Assembly: GCA_902776435.1 (NCBI GenBank)
Contig: CACYQB010000010.1
Span: 31,925-95,924, forward strand
DNA from: an uncultured Bacteroidales bacterium
GTDB taxonomy: Bacteria; Bacteroidota; Bacteroidia; Bacteroidales; Muribaculaceae
Direction of reading: 5' to 3'
DNA length: 64,000 nucleotides
Shown: piece by piece, positions 56,701 through 63,971 of the stretch
Position numbering within the stretch: the stretch's first letter is position 1
How the letters are laid out: every line of letters begins with the position of its first letter
Notes under the pieces: model-generated
What the model was told of the DNA's origin: nothing
Database searches by the model: none
The model's input: only the letters and a program-made list of their open reading frames with translations
Made by a program: the position numbers and the translations under genes

Positions 56701-56933
56701 GCATGAATACACCCGCCTATGTCTGCATCGACAATTTGGGAGCCGGCAAGCCCACAGGCGACATCAACTGCGACGGTGTCACCAGCATTGTTGACGTAAC
56801 TACACTCATTGACTATCTATTAGGCTCTGAGGTAAATCCGTTCGACCAGGAGGCTGCCGATGTCAATCACAATGGTACAATCTCCATCTCGGATGTTACC
56901 GCACTGATTGACATTCTCTTGGGCTTGAATTAA
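50751..56933 (+). CDS. Giant secreted modular protein with DUF4465 and dockerin domains, candidate cobamide-binding protein
   Basis: A 2060-residue exported protein. The signal peptide is about residues 1-25 (ASA/AEP cleavage, no lipobox Cys). Four tandem units follow, each a CUB-like sandwich (FYDDGG motifs at about 338 and 892) plus a module like BNR_assoc_N: about 45-300, 325-565, 584-850 and 883-1140. Residues about 1155-1595 look like a right-handed beta-helix. Fn3-like (about 1600-1700) and Ig-like (about 1705-1793) modules come next, then DUF4465 (about 1795-1998). Two dockerin calcium loops end it (GDINCDGVTSIVD, DVNHNGTISISD). DUF4465 is the family of B12-binding BtuH proteins, from memory. 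With the upstream cobalamin riboswitch, a role in cobamide capture is inferred. No btuB or btuG is adjacent. Confidence 0.85.
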   Translation: MKALKIYLFMMIALLGGAFIDASAAEPSKGWSDADGVFYLKTNDGLEQYTVDGTITFKAVADGNTIPSYRDCGVVFSPANEGEIIQITVNSIDLSGDNYLLLYDGAIEKIGYGVGGNQGQASYLPDGFVRWYTSESVGESYTSTSEDGKLSFGFHSKSPAGQTGFNITVTSLSPKDMEYKGIEVIDNLSSTYRNAKNQAIYGVNVITDGSSNALTLDELSINASVLTGSDQVTNVRLYRGEQFTDDALLATASSVGANLAASNVTLKSGNNKFMVVADVLPNATGDIPSLQFVSASVAGVACTPETTTGNAITIDNTILMPSEATTFTIGDAANFYDDGGIDGKVGLHFTGTVTFIPATPCHAIKVDFSKLAIFNTSTVGMNDILNFYNGRTADEANLITTLLTEAETVKSTAEDGSMTITLTSTTGVPADGWEAMVSEFLPGDMTFAGLNVTSSSSTTVAAGDQANMLIVDVMTDNQSNPLSLTALNLTCTDARNIDKATAYYLGKKNVMSTTNPFGETTVTDGNITINGNQELTEGHNYLAIVLDVKNTALNGEQIDLTLASATVGENIQTPAQAVTAQCAVANVCHATQGSHGHTMYDEWTFTHTESSITPGKYEYEDAEYIVTFTPAEAGKVAQLDFSSFDVTYSNTSYGVKAVFEVYSGTSVNANNLLWALSDASQAITGPGRTLRSTAADGSMTIRFNPKTTSSYYAGSGWMATVIPFQNHAMEVESVTVNQSSIDVVPVGATDAQIIDFDIVTNGSLTVKTVSEVNLDLKDGQQNVAKVNVLYNNTNDLATAVAFGSIEYPQNSAVTVTGERVLVEGDNYFWVTLDVKSDAQSEQAIDARLVSIKDAEGNVIEVSNGDPEGERIIKSMLIMQNGVNVVTVTQPIMFYDDGGPDENFSKGFDGTITFVPGVENCGIEINAISFATGSSSYNKFTVYHGSVVSDEYKDGGNYYATYGPTYLLSKADDGSLTITFTTSSSSYASQTAGWEIEVYLHEYKPLAVDQVSSNAATTEEVVRGSVDAKLVKVEVKVDNDKESVNLNDFIFSTTGTTNSSDVVAAKLYYTGKVDNFGTQNLIATVTDYSASDITFTATEPITITENGTYYLWMALDLAEDAEAGDIVAAQLTGMSGLTDTTEVNGTVAERVIKSGFHGTYTIGASADADYTTFTAAVAAMSGGIDGAVRFEVEDGQYAENIELTNIAGTSEAHNITFTSKSGNCDAVVIKGNTNTGNGGMVLIDGTSFVTLEGMSFIPTSQSYANVILVRNESRHFTLRDSYVKAEPVTSGYSGMNLVRTTSGSGDGMNNDYATIEGNTLEGGYISLYLSGPSPVAYQDAIGYVVRNNSISDPRGKSIYMMDVQDAVIDGNTISQSFTTYNNYNGMDLYRLSGAFVVCNNVVINTHSAYSNGIYLRQECQGESESRPALIYNNSVVITNSPNNNTAGLQINSDARNIHAYYNTVRVAGSGGYCFYNGNNSNRYSNIKLQNNLFQNFTTDGYVALFYDENKVVATDMRNNVLYAASGNIVKDYALTIDDLNALVGNETNTVEQATFLSDVDNHLKLAGNLLTAMPIDFITTDADGNSRHAETPTVGAYEYADIVVVTPEIAEGYPQVITVGETNANVKTKWNVSGKLYSLVQTNDANDVTIENLLATTPVDYTADSEQTTAFKDLTPSTDYKAYFLLVSALDGSQSEIVVSDMFTTLRHIDDLMVDFGTTGYVTIEAGEEATLAPVITGGDEPYTYEWRDQMNNVVGTEATLTAAPDYTWGYKLTVTSADGQTIQAKTAIRVQGDAVTATFDDNYLPANSFFIGDQENDVFYSGSFAFNVSNMDGWWYGYGMSNQMDTTFTSLNDQYHSAVGGGVGGSQFCVAFPSGTTVDVTNDVDGDLINGVMITNSAYAYSSMKNGDSFARKFTTGDWFLLTIIGTHSDGTSSTVEAYLADLRDADTTKHYILDSWKWVDLSSLGEVKSLRFDLSSSDVGQWGMNTPAYVCIDNLGAGKPTGDINCDGVTSIVDVTTLIDYLLGSEVNPFDQEAADVNHNGTISISDVTALIDILLGLN

Positions 56934-56941
56934 TCTCTCGG

Positions 56942-56970
56942 GCGTTAGAAGAGATATCTAACGCTTTAAG
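56942..56970 (+). terminator. First hairpin after the giant gene
   Basis: GCGTTAGA and TCTAACGC form an 8-base stem around a short loop, followed by TTTAAG. It is probably a secondary terminator ahead of the stronger one. Confidence 0.5.
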
Positions 56971-56981
56971 AGAACGCATTA

Positions 56982-57034
56982 ATTAAATAGACGAGGTGGC
57001 TCAATAAGAGAGTCACCTCGTCTATTTAATTATA
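56982..57034. terminator. Strong bidirectional intrinsic terminator
   Basis: A perfect 17-base stem (56982-56998 with 57014-57030), AT-rich at the base, separates the giant gene from the convergent SDR gene. Confidence 0.88.
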
Positions 57035-57062
57035 TCATTCCCAGACCCTTAACCCCTAAGGC

Positions 57063-57818
57063 CTAACGCCTTACAATCACGCTACCGCTGGCTTGGTGGG
57101 TGGCGAGGACGAGGAGTTCGGCAATCTGGACGTGGGCAGGTGCGTTCACGGCGAAAGCGACGCACTCGGCGATGTCTTCGGCCGTCAGCGGTTGGATGCC
57201 TTTATAGACGTTGTCGGCTTTTTCCTTATCACCGTGGAAGCGGATGACCGAGAAGTTGGTCTCGACCAGGCCGGGCTTGATGTTGGTCACACGCACCTTG
57301 GTGTGGGCAACGTCAATACGCAGGCCGTCACTCAAGGCTTTCACAGCCGACTTGGTGGCACAATACACATTGCCATTGGCGTAAGCGGCATCACCTGCCA
57401 CACTGCCGATGTTGACCACATGGCCATGGTTACGCTCTACCATTCCCGGCACGATGAGGCGTGTCATCGTCAGCAAGCCCTTGATGTTGGTGTCGATCAT
57501 CGTATCCCAGTCCTCGTAGTTTCCCTCGTACTCGGGCTCAAGGCCCAGGGCTCCACCGGCATTATTCACCAACACGTCGATTTCCTGCCACTCGGCGGGC
57601 AAACTCTTGATCGCGGTGGTGGCCGCCTCGCGGTCCCTCACGTCGAACTCGAGCGTTATCACCCCGACGCCCAGAGCGGACAGCTCCTGAGCAAGAGCAT
57701 CCAGGCGGTCGGCCTTACGGCCCGTAATAATCATGTTGTAGCCATTCACAGCCAATTTGCGCGCGCAGGCTTCTCCGATGCCGCTTGTCGCGCCAGTCAC
57801 TAAAGCAATTCTCTTCAT
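57063..57818 (-). CDS. Short-chain dehydrogenase/reductase (YdfG-like)
   Basis: NAD(P)-dependent oxidoreductase of the classical SDR family, probably acting on a hydroxy acid or related alcohol. The 251-residue protein has the cofactor motif TGATSGIGEACA (residues about 8-19), NNAG near 88, the catalytic Ser in NIGSVAG and the Y-x3-K pair in YCATKSAVKAL near 153. The C-terminal LVLATHQASGSVIVRR matches YdfG-type enzymes. Two Met codons precede (57824 and 57818). The second is chosen because it directly precedes KRIALVTG. Confidence 0.88.
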   Translation of the reverse strand: MKRIALVTGATSGIGEACARKLAVNGYNMIITGRKADRLDALAQELSALGVGVITLEFDVRDREAATTAIKSLPAEWQEIDVLVNNAGGALGLEPEYEGNYEDWDTMIDTNIKGLLTMTRLIVPGMVERNHGHVVNIGSVAGDAAYANGNVYCATKSAVKALSDGLRIDVAHTKVRVTNIKPGLVETNFSVIRFHGDKEKADNVYKGIQPLTAEDIAECVAFAVNAPAHVQIAELLVLATHQASGSVIVRR

Positions 57819-57887
57819 TGTCATTAAGGATTAATCAGATTTCTTATTGGTGCAAAGGTACAACATTCTTCACACACTGGCAACCCC

Positions 57888-59228
57888 TCAAGGGTTGTGG
57901 ACGGGTATCGGTTGGGGTATCGTATCCAAGACGAAGTCAGGGAAGATGATTCTTTTGTCGAGGCGGGGCTGCAGTGGTGACCCGTCAGCATCATTAGCGG
58001 ACATCACAGTCATCGTTTTGACCGACGGCTGAACGTGTTGATAGCGGGGCATGCAACGGCCGATGGGAGCCCCGATATAGGAGGGATCACAGATGAGGTA
58101 GTAGTCATCTCCGTAGTAATAGCCGTTGCCCCTAGTGAAGCAATCGGTAAAACGCACCGCAGTGCAGTCGTGCCCGGGATAGTGGACAAACTGCACATCC
58201 AAATCCAACAACGTCCTGACGAGGAAAGCATACAGAACCGAGCGGTCCTCGCAGTCATTCTTGTCATAATAGAAATTTTCCTCGATGAAGTTGACTTTTT
58301 CCTGACCATACTGGGCATCATCCTCCTCATAGCCAAACACGTACTGCACAAAGTGCAGCAAGGCATCGGCCGCGTCACACTGGCTCATGCCCTCGAGTTG
58401 AGGTACCAGTTGTTCCAGGATGGCCTCGTGGAATTGCGGCAACACGACCGAAGCGGCATAGCAGCGCAGGTCCATGAGTGGATAGTTATGCAACATCTTC
58501 ATCACACTGGGGTTGACAGAGCATGCGACGTGAATCTGACCGTCGTCAAAGTCGCACATACGATCCTCGCCAGTGGAGACATTCAGTCCCCTATCCTTGA
58601 ACAGCAGACTGAACGACTGCCCCTTGCCCAAGTCCTTCTTGGACGGATCACATGGATAAACGACAGAAATCTCGTTCATGTCGGCCTCTATATCATCATA
58701 GAACAGATAATAGTCTTTTCCGCCGATAGTGATAAAACCGAGTTCATACACTTCCTCCTCAAAGGGGACCAAGAGTATCAATTGCCGCTCGGTACGAGCC
58801 AGGCGAATGTCATATCCCAAGCCCATCAGTAGGTAATGTTCCAGCAGCACACGGTCCATGGGTGATTCCGTCTTCAATAACGCATCGGCATAATTCCTAA
58901 CCAACTGGAAGACAAACCAATCGTTAAGCCCCAATTCAGTCGAGAGCATCGAGAGCGAAGCCAGCACGTTACCGGCACCACGCGTCCGATAGTCATTCCA
59001 CGCCTTGATTACATCATGGTCTCGCACCGAATTTACCTTGACAGGATCCAGCCTTGCTGCACGGAGCGTGAGACCGTAAAAATTGAAATCCAATTCTGTT
59101 TCTTCAGGAATTATTCCGGCTGAAATCGATGGCAGGGAAGGCAACTTGTCTCCAGCAGCAACATGCATCGCCAGCATCAAGGTGATGCAGGCCAGCAAAA
59201 TCATCCGATATGTGTGTTTTAACTTCAT
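57888..59228 (-). CDS. Exported transglutaminase-like cysteine protein
   Basis: A 446-residue protein with a signal peptide (MILLACITLMLAMHVAAG). The C-terminal third has a transglutaminase-like catalytic triad: Cys in KNDCEDRSVLYAFLVR, His in YPGHDCTAV and Asp in LICDPSYIGAP. Such domains cleave or cross-link peptides. The middle part has predicted beta strands and no known motif. The start at 59228 is set by a full promoter on this strand at 59254-59285; the longer frame would begin upstream of it. No neighbour indicates a substrate. Confidence 0.75.
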   Translation of the reverse strand: MKLKHTYRMILLACITLMLAMHVAAGDKLPSLPSISAGIIPEETELDFNFYGLTLRAARLDPVKVNSVRDHDVIKAWNDYRTRGAGNVLASLSMLSTELGLNDWFVFQLVRNYADALLKTESPMDRVLLEHYLLMGLGYDIRLARTERQLILLVPFEEEVYELGFITIGGKDYYLFYDDIEADMNEISVVYPCDPSKKDLGKGQSFSLLFKDRGLNVSTGEDRMCDFDDGQIHVACSVNPSVMKMLHNYPLMDLRCYAASVVLPQFHEAILEQLVPQLEGMSQCDAADALLHFVQYVFGYEEDDAQYGQEKVNFIEENFYYDKNDCEDRSVLYAFLVRTLLDLDVQFVHYPGHDCTAVRFTDCFTRGNGYYYGDDYYLICDPSYIGAPIGRCMPRYQHVQPSVKTMTVMSANDADGSPLQPRLDKRIIFPDFVLDTIPQPIPVHNP

Positions 59229-59253
59229 AATATGACACTTACAATTAATGCCG

Positions 59254-59285
59254 CAAATATAATGAAGAAAACGAATAAAAACAAA
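59254..59285 (-). promoter_or_regulatory. Promoter of the transglutaminase-like gene (TTTG-N20-TATATTTG)
   Basis: On the reverse strand TTTG (59282-59285) and TATATTTG (59254-59261) are 20 bases apart, with the start codon 26 bases downstream at 59228. Confidence 0.7.
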
Positions 59286-59390
59286 CGTTTTTCCGATATT
59301 TTTTAAGAAAAACAGCCTCAAATTATTCTTTTGCGAATTAATCCAGCAAATGCAAAAGATAGGCTCTTGCCTTGACTATGCTCAAATAAA

Positions 59391-59422
59391 TTTGGCATTG
59401 TGCTCGGCTTGCACTATCTTTG
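59391..59422 (+). promoter_or_regulatory. Promoter of typA (TTTG-N20-TATCTTTG)
   Basis: TTTG at 59391-59394 and TATCTTTG at 59415-59422 are 20 bases apart, giving a leader of about 15 bases before the ATG at 59445. Confidence 0.75.
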
Positions 59423-59444
59423 CACCCAAATTCAATAAGGGAAT

Positions 59445-61262
59445 ATGCAAAACATCCGCAACGTGGCCATTATCGCACACGTCGATCATGGCAAGACAAC
59501 TTTAGTAGATAAGATGTTAGCGGCAGGTAACCTGTTCCGCGACAACCAAAACATGGGCACCCAGATCCTTGACAGCAATGACCTGGAGCGCGAACGCGGC
59601 ATCACCATCCTGTCCAAGAACGTGTCCATCTCCTACAAAGACTACAAGATCAACATCATCGACACTCCGGGGCATAGCGACTTCGGTGGTGAGGTGGAGC
59701 GTGTACTCAATATGGCCGACGGCTGCTTGCTGCTGGTCGATGCCTTTGAGGGCCCGATGCCCCAGACACGCTTTGTGTTGCAGAAAGCCCTTCAATTGGG
59801 ATTGAAGCCCATCGTTGTCATCAACAAGGTGGACAAGCCCAACTGCCGCCCCGACGAGGTGCAGGAGATGGTCTTTGACCTAATGTGCAACCTTGACGCC
59901 AACGAGGACCAGCTGGACTTCCCCACCATCTTCGGCTCGGCCAAGGAAGGCTGGATGAGCGAAGACTGGCAGGAACCCACCGACAATATCAATGCCGTGC
60001 TTGATGCCATCATCAAGTACATCCCCGAACCCGAGATGATCGAGGGCGACGCCCAGATGCTGATCACGTCACTCGACTACAGCAGCTACGTGGGACGTAT
60101 CGCCGTGGGACGCGTGCATCGTGGCACTCTCAAGGACGGCATGGAAGTCGCCCTGTGCAAACGAGACGGTGAGGTCGTGAAGCAGAAAATCAAGGAGCTA
60201 CGCACCTTCGAGGGCATGGGACAGAAACATGTCGAGAGCGTGAGCAGCGGTGACATCTGTGCCATCATCGGTCTTGAAGGCTTTGAGATTGGCGATACCG
60301 TCACCCTGCCTGCTAACCCCGAGGCCCTGCCCCGCATCGCGATTGACGAGCCCACGATGTCGATGCGTTTCTGCATCAACGACTCACCCTTCTTCGGCAA
60401 GGATGGCAAGTATGTGACCTCGCGCCACATCTGGGACCGCCTGCAGCGCGAGTTGGACAAGAATCTGGCCCTGCGTGTCGAGCGCACCGAGAACGAGGAC
60501 GCGTGGAACGTCTTCGGCCGTGGTGTGCTACACCTTTCAGTGCTCATCGAAGAAATGCGCCGCGAGGGCTACGAGCTCCAGGTTGGCCAGCCTCAGGTCA
60601 TTATCAAGCACATCGACGGCGTGAAGTGCGAACCGATTGAGGAACTGAGCATCAACGTCCCCGAGGAATACTCCAGCAAGATGATTGACATGGTGACACG
60701 CCGCAAGGGCGAAATGACCATGATGGAGACCCAGAACGACCGTATCCACCTCGAGTTCAAGATACCGTCACGCGGCATCATCGGTCTGAGAACAAATGTC
60801 CTCACGGCTAGTGCCGGCGAGGCCATCATGTCGCACCGTTTCCTGGATTACGAGCCCTGGAAAGGCGAGATTTCCCGCCGCACTAACGGTTCACTCGTTG
60901 CTATGGAAGGCGGCACGGCTTACGCCTACGCGATCGACAAACTGCAAGACCGCGGCCGCTTCTTCATCTTCCCGCAGGAGGATGTCTATGGCGGACAGGT
61001 CGTTGGTGAGCACACCAAGGAAAAAGACCTTGTCATCAACGTCACCAAGTCCAAGAAACTCACCAACATGCGTGCCAGCGGTGCTGATGATAAGGTGAAG
61101 ATCGTTCCTCCCATCGTGTTCAGCTTGGAGGAGGCTCTGGAGTACATCAAGGCCGATGAATATGTGGAGATTACACCCAACCACATCCGCATGCGTAAAA
61201 TCATCCTTGACGAACTCGAGCGCAAGCGCATCGCCAAGCAGAACGGCCAGGACGAAGACTAA
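59445..61262 (+). CDS. typA: Translational GTPase TypA/BipA
   Basis: Ribosome-associated GTPase involved in ribosome assembly and stress adaptation. The 605-residue protein has G1 [15 protein letters not shown] (residues about 11-25), switch motif RERGITI, G3 [15 protein letters not shown]4 [10 protein letters not shown], an EF-Tu-like domain II, two EF-G-like domains and the BipA-specific C-terminal domain with [17 protein letters not shown]. The length matches the family. It precedes rpsO, which has its own promoter box. Confidence 0.96.
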   Translation: MQNIRNVAIIAHVDHGKTTLVDKMLAAGNLFRDNQNMGTQILDSNDLERERGITILSKNVSISYKDYKINIIDTPGHSDFGGEVERVLNMADGCLLLVDAFEGPMPQTRFVLQKALQLGLKPIVVINKVDKPNCRPDEVQEMVFDLMCNLDANEDQLDFPTIFGSAKEGWMSEDWQEPTDNINAVLDAIIKYIPEPEMIEGDAQMLITSLDYSSYVGRIAVGRVHRGTLKDGMEVALCKRDGEVVKQKIKELRTFEGMGQKHVESVSSGDICAIIGLEGFEIGDTVTLPANPEALPRIAIDEPTMSMRFCINDSPFFGKDGKYVTSRHIWDRLQRELDKNLALRVERTENEDAWNVFGRGVLHLSVLIEEMRREGYELQVGQPQVIIKHIDGVKCEPIEELSINVPEEYSSKMIDMVTRRKGEMTMMETQNDRIHLEFKIPSRGIIGLRTNVLTASAGEAIMSHRFLDYEPWKGEISRRTNGSLVAMEGGTAYAYAIDKLQDRGRFFIFPQEDVYGGQVVGEHTKEKDLVINVTKSKKLTNMRASGADDKVKIVPPIVFSLEEALEYIKADEYVEITPNHIRMRKIILDELERKRIAKQNGQDED

Positions 61263-61337
61263 CGCGTAAATCCGTATTCGGGAAAATATTTATTGAAAAA
61301 AACGGTGCAAATACATCGCCAATTCAAAAAATGGTTG

Positions 61338-61345
61338 TATCTTTG
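61338..61345 (+). promoter_or_regulatory. -7 box (TATCTTTG) of rpsO
   Basis: TATCTTTGC lies 39 bases before the rpsO ATG. Confidence 0.6.
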
Positions 61346-61383
61346 CACCGCTTTTACGAAATAATTTTTAAATACTTATTGTA

Positions 61384-61610
61384 ATGTACTTAGATTCAGA
61401 GAAAAAGAAAGAGATCTTTGGCACTTACGGCAAAAGCAATACTGACACTGGTTCTCCCGAGGCCCAGATAGCATTATGGATCATACGACTCAGCGTGCAC
61501 TTAAGATGTTGGTAGGTAAGCGTCGCAAATTGCTCGATTACCTGATGCGCGTGGACATCAACCGTTACCGTGCCCTCATCGCAAAGAAGGAACTCGGTAT
61601 CCGCAAGTAA
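61384..61610 (+). pseudogene. rpsO: 30S ribosomal protein S15 gene with internal frameshifting deletion
   Basis: The frame from 61384 encodes an intact S15 N-terminus through [16 protein letters not shown] (31 residues), then runs out of frame to a stop at 61513-61515. The S15 C-terminus resumes in another frame at 61479 ([16 protein letters not shown] to ELGIRK) and ends at 61610. Compared with the usual 89 residues, about 15 codons are missing between IAL and DHTT and two stray bases remain, so roughly 43 bases seem deleted. S15 helps 16S rRNA assembly and is normally conserved. An assembly error, a second copy elsewhere or a real lesion are all possible. Confidence 0.85.
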
Positions 61611-61643
61611 TCCGACATTCTGCACTGAAAGAAACTTTGAACA

Positions 61644-61687
61644 AAAACACCGCCGCAAATCATGTTGCGACGGTGTTTTGTTTTAGT
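61644..61687. terminator. Intrinsic terminator after rpsO
   Basis: AAAACACCGCCGCAA (61644-61658) pairs with TTGCGACGGTGTTTT (61665-61679) at 14 of 15 positions, followed by GTTTTAGTT. It may also stop the convergent HD gene. Confidence 0.82.
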
Positions 61688-61699
61688 TATGTTGAAGAT

Positions 61700-62266
61700 T
61701 TACAGCGTTGCGGGGTCGCCGAAGAGAGCCACCAGGGCTTCAAAGCGCTCGAGCGTATCACCGCCGAATTTCGCAAGTGACTTGCGGGCACGATCCAGGG
61801 TCTTGCGCGGCTCGTCAAGACGGCTCTTGGAGAAGAATTTGTCAGCGTAGCAGACAAGCTTCTCCTCGAGGCTCTCAGGCAAGAGGTCACGCGGGGGGTC
61901 GATGGGTAGATGCTGAGAGATAATCTCGGCTGCTGTAATGCCAGAGCCCGTGTGGCGCTCACAGACGCGTCCATGACGATAGAGGCCCATCCCGTCAAGC
62001 ATCTTGCGTCCCAAGATGCCGTGCAGGATGTAAGGCTCGGTACCATAGCAGTGGATGCCAGGGGCATTGGTGCGGCACATGCCTATATCGTGCAGCATTG
62101 CGGCTTCCTCGACAAATTCAATATCAAGGGGCTCATGGCGGTCAATGAGCCGCTGCCCCAGAGCGATAGCCAAGTCGGCCACTTGCCTGCTATGAAGAAC
62201 CAACACCCGGTAATCATCATTACCGGGTGTGTAGTATCGCTGGATGATTGATAAACAATCAAGCAT
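61700..62266 (-). CDS. HD-domain phosphohydrolase
   Basis: A 188-residue cytoplasmic protein of the HD superfamily, metal-dependent phosphohydrolases often acting on nucleotides. The metal ligands are visible: H in LVLHSRQVADLA (residue about 25), the HD pair in AAMLHDIGM (about 58-59) and a downstream H near ERHTGSGI plus D in CYADKFFSKS. It lies 13 bases after the ilvE stop on the same strand, so both are probably cotranscribed. The substrate is unknown. Confidence 0.82.
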   Translation of the reverse strand: MLDCLSIIQRYYTPGNDDYRVLVLHSRQVADLAIALGQRLIDRHEPLDIEFVEEAAMLHDIGMCRTNAPGIHCYGTEPYILHGILGRKMLDGMGLYRHGRVCERHTGSGITAAEIISQHLPIDPPRDLLPESLEEKLVCYADKFFSKSRLDEPRKTLDRARKSLAKFGGDTLERFEALVALFGDPATL

Positions 62267-62279
62267 TATTTAACGGGAA

Positions 62280-63308
62280 TTAGTCCACAAAGACTACCCA
62301 GCCGTGCTCGTCGGGATAGTCACCCATCTGGATGGCACGCAGGCGGTTGTACAAGGCAGTCACCTTGGGACCTACTTCACCATTCTTGGAGATGACATAG
62401 TGCACGTCCTTGTCCATGTCAACCACCTCGCTGATGGGAGCGGTAACGGCTGCGGTGCCGCATTCTGCTGCCTCATCGGCCTCGGCAAGTTCCTCGAGAG
62501 GAACGGGACGGGCCTCAACCTCCATACCCAGGTCACGGGCAATCTGCTGGAGACTCATATTGGTAATCGAGGGCAAGATAGAACCTGACTTGGGAGTGAT
62601 ATAGGTGTTACCCTTTACGATAAAGAAGTTAGCGGGACCGCACTCATCGAGATACTTCTTCTCCTTGGGATCAAGGAAGAGGGCTGCGCTGTAACCAGCA
62701 GCCTTAGCACGGGCGGTAGCACCCATACCTGCAGCGTAGTTACCACCGACTTTCCAACGGCCGGTACCGCAGGGAGCGGCACGGTCATACTCGCGGAAAA
62801 CAGCCACCTTAGTGCAGTGGAAGCCTTCCTTAAAGTACGGGCCTACAGGAGTAACGAAAATAATTACCATATATTCATCGGCGGGGTTCACACCAACGCG
62901 GGGTGAAATACCGATCTCTACGGGACGCAGATACAGTGAACTGCCACTGCCATAGGGCGGGATGAAGCGCTCATTGAGCTTTACGACTTTCTTGCACATC
63001 TCCAAGAAGATATCCTCGGGCAGCGGCTCCATGAGGATACCGCGTGCGCTATTCTGGAGGCGCTTAGCATTCTCGTCGGGACGGAACAAGCGGATTTTGC
63101 CGTCCTTGCCGCGGAAAGCCTTAAGACCTTCAAAGATTTCCTGGCCATAGTGCAGACAGCTTGCAGCCATGTGCAGATTGACAGTCTCGTCTTGGGTGAC
63201 TTCGATTTCACCCCACTTACCGTCCTTGAACGTGCAACGCACGTTGTAATCGGTCTTCATGTAACCAAAAGGCAGATGTGCCCAGTCAATGTTCTCTAAA
63301 TTAGTCAT
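62280..63308 (-). CDS. ilvE: Branched-chain amino acid aminotransferase
   Basis: PLP-dependent transamination in the last step of valine, leucine and isoleucine synthesis and the first of their breakdown. The 342-residue class IV aminotransferase has the typical long BCAT form: AASCLHYGQEIFEGLKAFRG near residue 52, RLFRPDENAKR, the PLP-lysine region GRWKVGGNYA near 186 (Lys in KVGGNYA) and ECGPANFF for substrate/cofactor binding. No promoter box was recognised upstream. The HD gene follows closely. Confidence 0.95.
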   Translation of the reverse strand: MTNLENIDWAHLPFGYMKTDYNVRCTFKDGKWGEIEVTQDETVNLHMAASCLHYGQEIFEGLKAFRGKDGKIRLFRPDENAKRLQNSARGILMEPLPEDIFLEMCKKVVKLNERFIPPYGSGSSLYLRPVEIGISPRVGVNPADEYMVIIFVTPVGPYFKEGFHCTKVAVFREYDRAAPCGTGRWKVGGNYAAGMGATARAKAAGYSAALFLDPKEKKYLDECGPANFFIVKGNTYITPKSGSILPSITNMSLQQIARDLGMEVEARPVPLEELAEADEAAECGTAAVTAPISEVVDMDKDVHYVISKNGEVGPKVTALYNRLRAIQMGDYPDEHGWVVFVD

Positions 63309-63377
63309 ACTTTCTGTTTAGTTAAGGTTATTAAATGGTTTTAGTCATTGCCTTTGTTGATAACGATGTGACATCAA

Positions 63378-63710
63378 TTATATTGCCACCTTCTGTGTCA
63401 TATTGCCTATCCTCACCAGATAGATGCCTCGGGATCCAAGCCGCAGTTCTGAAGTGCCAGGTTGCAGAGTAGCCTGTGAAACCACCTGTCCCAGGATGGT
63501 ATAGACTCGCACCGAGATGCGCTTGGGTGTAACGATGGTAATGGTACCATTGCGACCGTAAATCTCGATGCCGTCACTCGCCTTAGGGTCATTCCAACTC
63601 TTTCCCTGGACTTCACGATTGGTCTCACGCCACTGCACTTCGGCCAGAGCTACACTTTGCAGCCCCAAGCTAAGCACAAGAATCAATATGGCAATCAGAC
63701 GTCTCATCAT
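63378..63710 (-). CDS. Tiny exported protein consisting mostly of a T9SS-type C-terminal domain
   Basis: A 110-residue protein. A signal peptide (about residues 1-23, LIAILILVLSLGLQSVALA) is followed by about 30 residues. The C-terminal 60 residues then resemble a Por-secretion-type sorting domain, with VRVYTILGQVV, a turn, SELRLGSRGIYLVRIG and a closing TQKVAI. Such domains usually sit at the end of large cargo proteins; here almost nothing else is present. It may be a remnant of a larger gene or a free-standing domain. A Met at 63707 is an alternative start. Confidence 0.6.
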   Translation of the reverse strand: MMRRLIAILILVLSLGLQSVALAEVQWRETNREVQGKSWNDPKASDGIEIYGRNGTITIVTPKRISVRVYTILGQVVSQATLQPGTSELRLGSRGIYLVRIGNMTQKVAI

Positions 63711-63924
63711 TTTTAATCAATCAACAAAGTTAGTACTATTTTTCGGAGCCTCCAAACCTTTAAAGAATTTTTTCTTTTTTTCAACAAAAAAACGAGCCAC
63801 CCACCATTTCACCACAGGCACCCTTCCCCTCCCCATCATCGAGGTAATGCTCTCCATGTCATGAGAGCGAGCCTTGTTGCTGCGTTGCCAGCCTTGTCAG
63901 CGTAATGCGAGCCACCGGCTCGTA

Positions 63925-63966
63925 TATAAAAAACGAGGGAGCCGCTGTCTTAACAGTGACTCCCTC
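63925..63966 (-). terminator. Terminator of a ribosomal RNA operon
   Basis: GAGGGAGCCGCTGT (63935-63948) pairs with ACAGTGACTCCCTC (63953-63966), with a TTAA-type loop. On the reverse strand it is followed by GTTTTTT. It lies directly after the 5S rRNA end. Confidence 0.8.
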
Positions 63967-63971
63967 TTAGG

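Noticed and set aside
62205-62235. CACCCGGTAATCATCATTACCGGGTG palindrome considered as a terminator
   Set aside because: It falls within the N-terminal codons of the HD gene and is followed by no T-run, so it is most likely coding coincidence.
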